Below, in pieces: positions 1-5,768 of a DNA stretch of 7,940 nucleotides. The stretch is from an uncultured Rhodospirillaceae bacterium. Its GTDB lineage: Bacteria > Pseudomonadota > Alphaproteobacteria > Thalassobaculales > Thalassobaculaceae. The notes under the pieces were generated by a model, which had not been told where the DNA came from, did not search any database, and was given only the letters and a program-made list of their open reading frames with translations. Position numbers and translations under genes: made by a program. The stretch is from assembly GCA_937891725.1 (NCBI GenBank), contig CALAHL010000705.1:1-7940 (forward strand), written 5' to 3'. The first letter of the stretch is position 1, and each line of letters starts with the position of its first letter.

Positions 1-296
1 CGATGGGCGATATGTCCGGCCTGAATGTCGGTCTGGCCTATGAACCTGAGGGACCGATGAGTTTTGCGCTGCTCGGTTTCTTCTCGGAACGCGACGGCTC
101 TCCCACTGCAAATGCCGGCGGAACCGGGGCGCGGGCGGCCAGTATGGATACGGTCCAGTTCGACATGTCCTATGCCCTCGGCCCGGGCGTGACGCTGGCC
201 GGGTCCGTTGGCGCCGCCGACATCAACGACGAGAGCGGATTCGGTCAGGACAGCACGGCCATTTTCGGCGTCACGATCGTGAAGCTGTCGTTCTAA
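1..296 (+). CDS. Outer-membrane porin, C-terminal fragment (5' end outside window)
   Basis: The reading frame is open to the left edge of the window, so only about the last 98 residues are seen. The fragment has alternating polar and hydrophobic stretches with Gly/Ala-rich turns (for example MSYALGPGVTLAGSVGAAD), as expected for amphipathic beta-strands of a barrel. It ends in ...VKLSF; a C-terminal phenylalanine is the usual recognition signal for BAM-assisted barrel insertion. The style matches alphaproteobacterial general porins of the Gram-negative porin superfamily, which form passive trimeric pores for small solutes. Substrate preference cannot be judged from this piece. It converges on phoX, with a hairpin between the two stop codons, so it is not co-transcribed with phoX. 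An autotransporter or other barrel protein is a less likely alternative. Confidence 0.72.
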   Translation, partial: MGDMSGLNVGLAYEPEGPMSFALLGFFSERDGSPTANAGGTGARAASMDTVQFDMSYALGPGVTLAGSVGAADINDESGFGQDSTAIFGVTIVKLSF

Positions 297-315
297 AGAG
301 GGTGCCGCCGGTTAT

Positions 316-344
316 ATGACAAAGGGCGACCATGATGGTCGCCC
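316..344 (-). terminator. Intrinsic terminator between porin and phoX
   Basis: Positions 324-333 (GGGCGACCAT) and 335-344 (ATGGTCGCCC) are perfect reverse complements around one central base, giving a strong 8-10 bp stem. Read on the - strand, the stem is followed by TTTGTCATAT, a short T-rich tail, 25 bp beyond the phoX stop codon. On the + strand the 3' side is GC-rich, so it is a better terminator for phoX than for the porin, although the stem could serve both. Confidence 0.55.
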
Positions 345-368
345 GCCGCCGTCCGCCTAGCGGAGATT

Positions 369-2255
369 TCAGCCGATCAGTCCGCCATCCTCGCGTTTGA
401 CCGCGATCACGCAGGAGCGTGGCACCGAGTTCCCGCCCCCGGGAAAGGCGCTGCCGCCCTTTTCGCCCGGATGCTGGACCCCGACGAAAACCGTCCGGCG
501 GTCCGGCGCCCAGGTGATCCCGGTGATCTCGCATTCCATTGGGCCGACCAGAAAGCGTCTGATCTCACCGGTCGACGGGTCGCCGATCAGCATCTGGTTG
601 TTGCCCATCCCGGCGAAGTCGCCCTCGTTCGAGTAGTTGCCGTCGGTCTGGATCCAGGCCAGGCCGGTACTGTCGAACGCCAGCCCGTCCGGTGAATTGA
701 ACATGTTCTCGGCCGTGACGTTGCTTGAACCGGCATAGGCGTCGCTGTGCACGGTTGGATTTCCGGCGACCACCAACAGGTCCCAGGTAAAGGTTGGCCC
801 GGCGTGGTTGACGTCGACCGGGGCCCAGCGGACGATCTGGCCGTAGTTGTTCTTCTCGCGCGGGTTCGGGCCGTTGACCGGGGTCTGGTCACCGCCTGCA
901 TTCGGCTTCACGCCCCGGTTCCGGTTGTTGGTCAGGCAGCAGTAGACATCGGAGGTCTTGGGATTGGCCGCCACCCATTCCGGATGGTCCATGGTCGTCG
1001 CACCCACAGCCGAGGCCGCGATCCGGGTGTGGACCGAGATCTCGCCCTTGTCCTTCATCCCGGTGGTCTCTGGTGTAAGGGCGAGCCATTCGCCGGTTCC
1101 ATCGTCGTTGAACCTGGCGACGAACAGGTCGCCATCCTCAAGCAGGTTGGAGTTGTCCGAGCCGACCGTGTACTTGCCGGAGGAGACGAATTTGTAGAGG
1201 AACTCGCCCCGCTCGTCGTCGCCCATGTAGACGACGACGGTCCCGTCGCCGTTCACGACCAGCTCGGCGTTCTCGTGCTTGAAGCGCCCCAGGGCGGTCC
1301 GTTTCTTCGGCGTGGAGTTCGGATCCAGCGGATCGATCTCTACCACGTAGCCGGCGCGGTTCGGCTCCTGCGGATGCTTGGAAATGTCGAAGCGCTCATC
1401 CGTCGTGGCCCAGGCGTAGCCCCAATCCTCGGTCTTCACCCCGTAGCGCGACAGCTCGGCGCTCGGTTTGTAGTTGGCGTCGCTGGACGAGAAGTAGCCG
1501 TTGAAGTTCTCCTCGCAGGCCAGATAGGTGCCCCAGGGGGTCCGGCCGTTGCCGCAGTTGTTCCAGGTGCCGAGCGAGGTGGTGCCGGTCGGGTCGGCAG
1601 CGGTCTTCAGCAGGGCGTGTCCCCGCGCGGGGCCGGTGATCTCCATCGGGGTGTCGGCGGTGATGCGCCGGTTGTAGGCGGAGTCCTTCACCACGTGCCA
1701 CCTGCCGTCGGTCTCGGCGATCTCCATCACTGAGACCCCATGGGCCGCCTTGCCCTTGCGGACGTCGTCGGCGGTCTCGGGCAGCTTGCTGTCCCGGTTG
1801 CCAAAGATGATCGGGAGGTTGGTGTATTCGTTGTTCACCGCCAGCACCAGGCTGTCGCCGTCCACGAACAGGGCCATGCCGTCATTGTTGTCGCCGAATG
1901 CGGTCTCCTGGCTGGCGGCGGTCCCCCGGCTCGCCGGATCGAACTCGGTAGCCGCCGACCATAAAGGGTCGCCCCAGGTCGCGACCGGATGCCAGGAGTA
2001 CCCGGCCGGCACCGTGATGGTGTCGAGGGTATTGGCGGCGACCTGCTCGAACCCCAGACGGGACGCGGCGCGGGCGGCGGGTGCCAGGGCTGTGCCGCCA
2101 AGCAGGGCGGCGGCGCTGAAGGCCGCAAGGCCACCCAGAACCCCCCGGCGGGAAATGGCACGATCGACGACGGCGTCGAAATCGCAGTGCTCCGTGCGGG
2201 GCGAGTGCACCTCGTCCCACGCATCGAAGGACAAATCATGATCTCGGTTCTGCAT
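369..2255 (-). CDS. phoX: PhoX-family alkaline phosphatase, Tat-exported (DUF839)
   Basis: A 628-residue protein that should hydrolyse phosphate monoesters in the periplasm or outside the cell to supply phosphate. PhoX enzymes use a calcium and iron cofactor rather than the zinc of PhoA. The N-terminus carries a twin-arginine signal (S35-R36-R37-G-V-L, a hydrophobic stretch to about residue 60, likely cleavage after A63 in ARA-AS). Family-typical blocks follow: a WGDPLW region (94-99), LACEENFNGYF (245-255, including C247 and E248/E249), DHPEW (423-427), LTNNRNR (441-447) and CEITGITW (575-582). Length agrees with full-size PhoX. The frame stays open far upstream, but the start at 2255 is chosen because GGAG lies 7 nt before the ATG and the Tat motif sits at a normal distance from it. 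A triple Pho-box-like element lies 64 bp upstream of the start. The family call is secure; phosphate control is inferred from the box. Confidence 0.95.
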   Translation of the reverse strand: MQNRDHDLSFDAWDEVHSPRTEHCDFDAVVDRAISRRGVLGGLAAFSAAALLGGTALAPAARAASRLGFEQVAANTLDTITVPAGYSWHPVATWGDPLWSAATEFDPASRGTAASQETAFGDNNDGMALFVDGDSLVLAVNNEYTNLPIIFGNRDSKLPETADDVRKGKAAHGVSVMEIAETDGRWHVVKDSAYNRRITADTPMEITGPARGHALLKTAADPTGTTSLGTWNNCGNGRTPWGTYLACEENFNGYFSSSDANYKPSAELSRYGVKTEDWGYAWATTDERFDISKHPQEPNRAGYVVEIDPLDPNSTPKKRTALGRFKHENAELVVNGDGTVVVYMGDDERGEFLYKFVSSGKYTVGSDNSNLLEDGDLFVARFNDDGTGEWLALTPETTGMKDKGEISVHTRIAASAVGATTMDHPEWVAANPKTSDVYCCLTNNRNRGVKPNAGGDQTPVNGPNPREKNNYGQIVRWAPVDVNHAGPTFTWDLLVVAGNPTVHSDAYAGSSNVTAENMFNSPDGLAFDSTGLAWIQTDGNYSNEGDFAGMGNNQMLIGDPSTGEIRRFLVGPMECEITGITWAPDRRTVFVGVQHPGEKGGSAFPGGGNSVPRSCVIAVKREDGGLIG

Positions 2256-2318
2256 GACGGATCTCCGTGTGTCGCGGTGGCGGTTACCCTTTTCCTGGGC
2301 CATCTGTAGCCGTCTTTC

Positions 2319-2347
2319 GCGACAGCTTCGTGACTGTAGGATGACGG
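2319..2347 (-). promoter_or_regulatory. Pho box (three PhoB-type 7-mers, 11-bp period) upstream of phoX
   Basis: Read on the - strand, the element is CCGTCAT, CAGTCAC and CTGTCGC, separated by 4-bp spacers CCTA and GAAG. The repeat period is therefore 11 bp. Each 7-mer matches the known PhoB half-site CTGTCA(T/C) at 6 of 7 positions, and the 7+4+7 architecture is exactly that of Pho boxes. The downstream end lies 10 bp before a weak -10-like TACAGA (2303-2308), the spacing known from E. coli Pho promoters, where the box replaces the -35 element. The orientation points to phoX. The site also lies 97 bp before the divergent dehydrogenase gene. Binding by PhoB is inferred. Confidence 0.7.
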
Positions 2348-2444
2348 AGGCTTTAAGATGGTTCCGGCGATTGAAATGCCCGCGCAGCCCCTGGACTTGG
2401 CGTTCCGGGTTCAGCAGGGTGTGAGGTGACCTCTGGAGACGATC

Positions 2445-3509
2445 ATGAAACTCATGCTGTTGGCTGGTGATGGTATCGGCCCCGAAATCGCGGATGCGAC
2501 CGAGCGCGTGCTGGAGGCACTGGAAAAGCGCCACAATCTGGGGATTGAGCTGTTCCGTCAGCCGGTCGGCCTTGAGGCACTCAAGCAGCATGGGGTGACG
2601 GTCACCGACGAGACCTTCGCCGATGCCGGCGCCGTCGACGGGGTGATCTTGGGACCGGTCTCGACGGTCGATTACCCGCCGAAGGAGAAGGGCGGTCTGA
2701 ACCCGTCCGCTGAGTTCCGCAAGCGCTTCGATCTCTATGCCAACATCCGACCCTCGCGCACCCGCCCGAACGTGCCGGCTTCGGTGAAACAGATGGATCT
2801 CGTCATCGTCCGCGAGAATACCGAGGGATTCTACGCCGACCGCACCATGTTTCAGGGCTCGGGCGAATTCATGCCGACCGCCGACGTGGCCCTGGCGGTG
2901 CGCAAGATCACCCGGCAGGGCTCCGAACGAATCGGCCGCGCCGGCGCTTCGATCGCCGATGGCCGACGCAACAAGATGACCATCGTGACCAAGTCGAATG
3001 TCCTCAAGATGACGGACGGTCTGTTCCGGAACGCGGCCCAGTCGGGTGCTCGGGACTATGCCGGTATCGAGGTCGAGGAGGTCCTGGTCGACGCGATGGC
3101 GTCGCTTCTGGTGCGGGAGCCGGAGCGGTTCGATGTGGTCGTCACCTCCAACATGTTTGGCGACATTCTGTCCAATCTGGCCGCCGAACTGGCGGGTGGG
3201 CTGGGTGTGGCCGGCTCGCTGAACGCCGGCGACGGATTCGCGATCGCCCAGGCCAGCCACGGCTCGGCCCCGGACATCGCCGGCCGGGGGACGGCGAACC
3301 CGGTGGCGCTGATTCTTTCGACCGCCATGCTGATCGGCTGGATCGGAAAACGGCAGGAGAACGAGGCGGCGATCCTGGCAGCTCATGCGATGGAGCGGGC
3401 GGTGGACGCGGCGCTCGCCTCCGGCGGTGCCTTGACCGCCGACCTTGGCGGCTCCGCATCGACCCAGGATGCCGCGCTCGCGATCAGCCGCGCGATTCTC
3501 CCGGAGTAG
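2445..3509 (+). CDS. Isocitrate/isopropylmalate dehydrogenase family protein, NAD-type, substrate uncertain
   Basis: A 354-residue cytosolic beta-hydroxyacid oxidative decarboxylase. An N-terminal LAGDGIGPEI motif (6-15) opens the fold. Substrate-binding arginines equivalent to E. coli Icd R119, R129 and R153 are R92, R102 and R123 (RENTEG). Catalytic Y130 and K183 are present, as are metal-ligand aspartates D216 and D240. The third ligand position (Icd D311) is Asn, N244. The cofactor loop HGSAPDIAG (272-280) has Asp-Ile where NADP-dependent Icd has Lys-Tyr, which indicates NAD+. The substrate loop (GLNPSAEFRKRFDLY, 84-98) has N86 and S88 in place of the Ser/Asn of isocitrate enzymes and also lacks the Glu-x-x-Leu-Leu signature of LeuB, so the substrate cannot be named. 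GGAG lies 6 nt before the ATG. The stop codon is 5 bp from the next gene, so the two are an operon. Confidence 0.9.
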   Translation: MKLMLLAGDGIGPEIADATERVLEALEKRHNLGIELFRQPVGLEALKQHGVTVTDETFADAGAVDGVILGPVSTVDYPPKEKGGLNPSAEFRKRFDLYANIRPSRTRPNVPASVKQMDLVIVRENTEGFYADRTMFQGSGEFMPTADVALAVRKITRQGSERIGRAGASIADGRRNKMTIVTKSNVLKMTDGLFRNAAQSGARDYAGIEVEEVLVDAMASLLVREPERFDVVVTSNMFGDILSNLAAELAGGLGVAGSLNAGDGFAIAQASHGSAPDIAGRGTANPVALILSTAMLIGWIGKRQENEAAILAAHAMERAVDAALASGGALTADLGGSASTQDAALAISRAILPE

Positions 3510-3514
3510 CGGCG

Positions 3515-4345
3515 ATGCGCACGGTCACTTTGCCGACTGGAGAAGCGGTTCCGGCCCTGGGGCTCGGCACCTGGTACATGGGCGACCGCGGCTCCGATCA
3601 TAAGGCGGAAGCGGATGCCCTGAGGCTGGGTCTCGATCTGGGCATGACCCTGATCGACTCGGCGGAAATGTACGCGAGCGGCGGCGCCGAGCGGGTGGTG
3701 GGCGACGCGTTGACCGGCAGACGGGACGACGCCTTCGTGGTCTCCAAGGTCCTGCCCCACAACGCAAGCCGCCGGGGGACCGTCACCGCGTGCGAGCAGA
3801 GCCTGGGTCGGATGGGGATCGAGACCATCGATCTGTATCTGCTGCACTGGCCCGGCGCCTACCCGTTGGAAGACACGATCGCCGCTTTTGAAGAGCTCCG
3901 TCAGGCGGGCAAGATAAGGCATTGGGGCGTCAGTAATTTCGATACCGACGAGATGGAGGATCTGATCGCGGCCGGCGGCGAGGGCTGCGCGACCGATCAG
4001 ATCCTTTACAATCTCAGCCGTCGCGGCCCGGAATTCGATCTTTTGCCATGGTGCGCCGAGCGCCGGATGCCGGTGATGGCCTACTCGCCATTGGAGCAGG
4101 GACGGCTCGCCGGGGACCGGACAGTGGCGAGAATTGCCGCCCGGTACCGAATCTCGCCAATGCAGGTTGCCCTGGCCTGGGTGTTGCGGCGCGCGGGCGT
4201 GATCGCCATTCCAAAGGCCTCCAACCCGGCCCATGTCCGGGAGAACCGCGCGGCTCTCGACCTGCGCCTCACCGAGCAGGATCTGGCGGAGCTGGACGGC
4301 GCCTTTCCGCCGCCCCGGCGCAAGCAGGGATTGGAGATCCTCTGA
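3515..4345 (+). CDS. Aldo/keto reductase, YeaE-like
   Basis: A 276-residue cytosolic NAD(P)H-dependent carbonyl reductase with a single (beta/alpha)8 barrel of normal length. The full catalytic tetrad is visible: D48 and Y53 in LIDSAEMYASGGAE, K78 in VVSKV, and H111 in YLLHWPG. Nucleotide-binding segments are AYSPL (189-193) and IPKAS with HVREN (232-244). Long stretches (GTWYMG, TLIDSAEMYA.GGAE, LLPWC, MPVMAYSPLEQ) are close to E. coli YeaE, reported as a methylglyoxal reductase, so small oxo-aldehydes are a reasonable substrate guess. The ribosome binding site GGAG (3503-3506) lies inside the last codons of the upstream dehydrogenase gene, 8 nt before the ATG, which implies co-transcription and perhaps translational coupling. 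No clear terminator was found after the stop. Confidence 0.93.
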   Translation: MRTVTLPTGEAVPALGLGTWYMGDRGSDHKAEADALRLGLDLGMTLIDSAEMYASGGAERVVGDALTGRRDDAFVVSKVLPHNASRRGTVTACEQSLGRMGIETIDLYLLHWPGAYPLEDTIAAFEELRQAGKIRHWGVSNFDTDEMEDLIAAGGEGCATDQILYNLSRRGPEFDLLPWCAERRMPVMAYSPLEQGRLAGDRTVARIAARYRISPMQVALAWVLRRAGVIAIPKASNPAHVRENRAALDLRLTEQDLAELDGAFPPPRRKQGLEIL

Positions 4346-4461
4346 GAGAGTCCGCGTTCGGATATAGCTCCGTGCTCTCGCCTGCCGCACGTGCTAACGT
4401 CCGAAAGATCTGTTGTTAACCAAACTGACGCAACCGATCGTCAAGCAGGGAGATCACCCGA

Positions 4462-5004
4462 ATGGTTTTGCATTGGGGACACAAAAAGGTCGCTCGAAAA
4501 GCCCTGTTGGCCAGCCGATTCGTCGGTTCGGCCCTGCTTGTGTTCGGTGTGTTTGTGGCGATGGCGATGCCGGCGTTAGCGGATGGCCAGCTCCAAGGGC
4601 GGCCAAGGGTTCTCTCCGGCGACCAGCTGCGGATCGGCAAGACGCAGGTCCAATTGTACGGGCTGGATGCGCCTGAAATGGATCAGTACTGCGAGAACGA
4701 ATACGGGCGTCCCTATCGCTGCGGCGTGATGGCGCTGGACGAGCTCAAAGGCATGATCGGCTCCAACTCCATTTCCTGTGTGCCGGAGGGGGTCGACGAG
4801 GAGAACCGTGTGCTGGCTGTGTGCTATGTCGGGGATATGAACATCAACAGTCGCATGGTCCGGACCGGCTGGGCGGTCGCGCGCCCGGCCCAGCGCCCCG
4901 ATTACCAGCAGCTGGAATCCCTTGCGAAGCGCGACAAGGTCGGGATCTGGGAGTTCATATTCCAGGATCCGGCCAAGTGGCGCGCGGAAAACCCGGTGAA
5001 CTAA
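4462..5004 (+). CDS. Secreted thermonuclease-like (SNase-fold) protein with incomplete active site
   Basis: A 180-residue protein with a basic N-terminus, a hydrophobic segment (about 20-36) and a likely signal-peptidase site after A40 (PALA-DG), so it should be periplasmic or secreted. The mature part follows the staphylococcal nuclease (OB-fold) pattern: VLSGDQLRIG (50-59), QLYGLDAPE (64-72), NRVLAVCYVG (115-124), NSRMVRTGWAVA (129-140) and GIWEF near the end. By alignment with SNase, D54 (D21), D69 (D40), E72 (E43) and R116 (R87) are kept. The D19 position is S52 and the catalytic R35 position is Q64, so nuclease activity is doubtful. Four cysteines (C77, C87, C106, C121) could form disulfides. 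GGGAG (4448-4452) precedes the ATG by 9 nt. The 116-bp upstream gap suggests its own promoter, but none could be assigned firmly. Confidence 0.85.
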   Translation: MVLHWGHKKVARKALLASRFVGSALLVFGVFVAMAMPALADGQLQGRPRVLSGDQLRIGKTQVQLYGLDAPEMDQYCENEYGRPYRCGVMALDELKGMIGSNSISCVPEGVDEENRVLAVCYVGDMNINSRMVRTGWAVARPAQRPDYQQLESLAKRDKVGIWEFIFQDPAKWRAENPVN

Positions 5005-5028
5005 AAAACCTGGCGAACTAACGGGCCA
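5003..5028 (-). terminator. Weak terminator candidate after the TPR gene
   Basis: On the - strand, TGGC (5025-5028) and GCCA (5011-5014) can form a short stem with a 10-nt loop, followed by GG and a run of six T (the A run at 5003-5008). It starts 2 bp after the TPR stop codon and lies in the gap between the convergent nuclease-like and TPR genes. The T run is convincing; the 4-bp stem is not. Confidence 0.3.
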
Positions 5029-5029
5029 C

Positions 5030-5569
5030 CTAAGGCTTGTCGAAGAAGTCCCTGATTTTTGCCTGCACCATCGGATCTTTCGGGTCGGCGGAGAGCGCGT
5101 CCACGAAGGCTTCCGCCGCCATATCCGGTCGGTCGAGATATTCCCACGCCACCCCTTTCGCCAGAAACAGCTGTGCCGGCTTCGGAAAGTCGAGCCGCGC
5201 CGCTGCGTCGAAATCCGTGATCGCGTCCTCGAACCGGTTCAACTGCAGCCGGGCCGCCCCGCGGTTTAACAGAACCAGGGTTCTGACGGATCTGGGCAGC
5301 GACTCCGTCGCCGCAATGCTTGTCAGAAGGCGCTCGGCCACCTCAAAGTTTCCTGCGGTGTAGTGCGCGATCGCGTCGTCCACGCTGGCGGCGACCGGGT
5401 CCGGATGCCGCTGGACGGAGGCCGCCTCCCCAGATTTGGAGGTCTGATCCCCTTGCGCGGTCGCAGCCAACGCGGCACGTGGCGCGAACAGAACTAGCGC
5501 GAGACCTGCCACCGCCAGAATCCCAAGAAACCGCGGGGCATGCGTGGCTGAATGGGACATCACCTTCAT
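5030..5569 (-). CDS. Secreted tetratricopeptide-repeat (TPR) protein
   Basis: A 179-residue exported protein of unknown specific role. It has a signal peptide (hydrophobic core about 14-29, likely cleavage after A35 in AALA-AT), a Ser/Gln/Pro-containing linker (about 37-60) and then three TPR-like helical pairs. These lie at about 61-94 (DAIAHYTAGNFEVAERLL), 96-128 (LLNRGAARLQLNRFEDAI) and 131-163 (FLAKGVAWEYLDRPDMAAEAF). TPRs are protein-protein interaction scaffolds; a periplasmic adaptor role is inferred. An ATG 24 bp upstream (5593) is in frame but has no ribosome binding site. The ATG at 5569 has GAGGTGA about 8 nt before it, so it is preferred. A promoter with a dyad in its spacer lies just upstream. 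The gene converges on the nuclease-like gene with a 25-bp gap. Confidence 0.85.
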   Translation of the reverse strand: MKVMSHSATHAPRFLGILAVAGLALVLFAPRAALAATAQGDQTSKSGEAASVQRHPDPVAASVDDAIAHYTAGNFEVAERLLTSIAATESLPRSVRTLVLLNRGAARLQLNRFEDAITDFDAAARLDFPKPAQLFLAKGVAWEYLDRPDMAAEAFVDALSADPKDPMVQAKIRDFFDKP

Positions 5570-5613
5570 CTGACAGTCACCTCGGCTGGGCATGGGGGTG
5601 TCATTGAAGCGTC

Positions 5614-5642
5614 ATGTTACGCGCACCTGGTGCGCCTTTCAA
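5614..5642 (-). promoter_or_regulatory. Sigma-70-type promoter for the TPR gene
   Basis: On the - strand, TTGAAA (5637-5642; 5 of 6 to TTGACA) and TAACAT (5614-5619; 4 of 6 to TATAAT) are separated by exactly 17 bp. Transcription would start near 5607, leaving a leader of roughly 40 nt that contains the GAGGTGA ribosome binding site before the ATG at 5569. The spacer is filled by a perfect dyad, which suggests control by a DNA-binding regulator. Predicted from sequence only. Confidence 0.6.
5621..5635. promoter_or_regulatory. Dyad operator candidate 1 (inside the TPR promoter spacer)
   Basis: GCGCACC and GGTGCGC are perfect 7-bp arms around one central base. The dyad occupies the whole interval between the -35 and -10 hexamers, the position used by spacer-binding repressors and by MerR-type activators. 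A diverged copy lies 30 bp upstream. The cognate regulator is not encoded in this window. Confidence 0.5.
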
Positions 5643-5650
5643 TTCATTAA

Positions 5651-5666
5651 GCGCACCACGTGCGGC
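5651..5666. promoter_or_regulatory. Dyad operator candidate 2 (upstream of the TPR promoter)
   Basis: This is a near-copy of dyad 1: both fit GCGCACC-NN-GTGCG-N-CTTT, with 16 of 20 bases identical including the flank. CGCAC (5652-5656) and GTGCG (5660-5664) pair around 3 bases. Its centre (5658) is 30 bp from that of dyad 1 (5628), about three helical turns, so two bound dimers would lie on the same face of the DNA. Followed by TTTTT on the + strand, it could also fold as a + strand terminator, but no + strand gene ends here. Confidence 0.4.
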
Positions 5667-5768
5667 TTTTTCTCAGGGCGCTGGTCGCCTTAAGTCTCAG
5701 ACCTGGTGGAGAGACCGGGGTCCAATGCATTCGACACCACGAACCGAGTCCGGATCGGCCGACATGCT

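Noticed and set aside
747..1733. Long + strand open frame inside phoX
   Set aside because: It lies wholly antisense to a confidently identified gene. Its Val/Gly/Arg-rich composition is typical of the complement of GC-rich code, and no domain is visible.
2256..3386. In-frame upstream extension of phoX to about 1005 codons, antisense to the dehydrogenase gene
   Set aside because: The extra part is Arg/His/Gln-rich shadow sequence that runs through the Pho box and lacks a recognisable domain. The Tat signal and ribosome binding site fix the start at 2255.
3383..4390. 335-codon - strand open frame opposite the aldo/keto reductase
   Set aside because: It is antisense to a gene with an intact catalytic tetrad, and its composition is that of a shadow frame.
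4346..4461. Promoter for the nuclease-like gene (GATATAGCT and TTGTTA were considered)
   Set aside because: No pair of -35 and -10 hexamers with acceptable spacing could be found; left unassigned.
4995..5021. Short direct repeat GGTGAACTAA / GGCGAACTAA at the end of the nuclease-like gene
   Set aside because: Only 10 bp with one mismatch; probably a small local duplication around the stop codon with no functional sign.
5598..5615. Second Pho-box-like pair (GTGTCAT, TGAA, GCGTCAT) upstream of the TPR gene
   Set aside because: It matches the half-sites at only 11 of 14 positions, points away from the TPR gene and overlaps its -10 element. Chance similarity is likely.
5649..5673. Rho-independent terminator on the + strand (hairpin followed by TTTTT)
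   Set aside because: No + strand gene ends nearby; the hairpin is better explained as the second copy of the dyad upstream of the TPR promoter.
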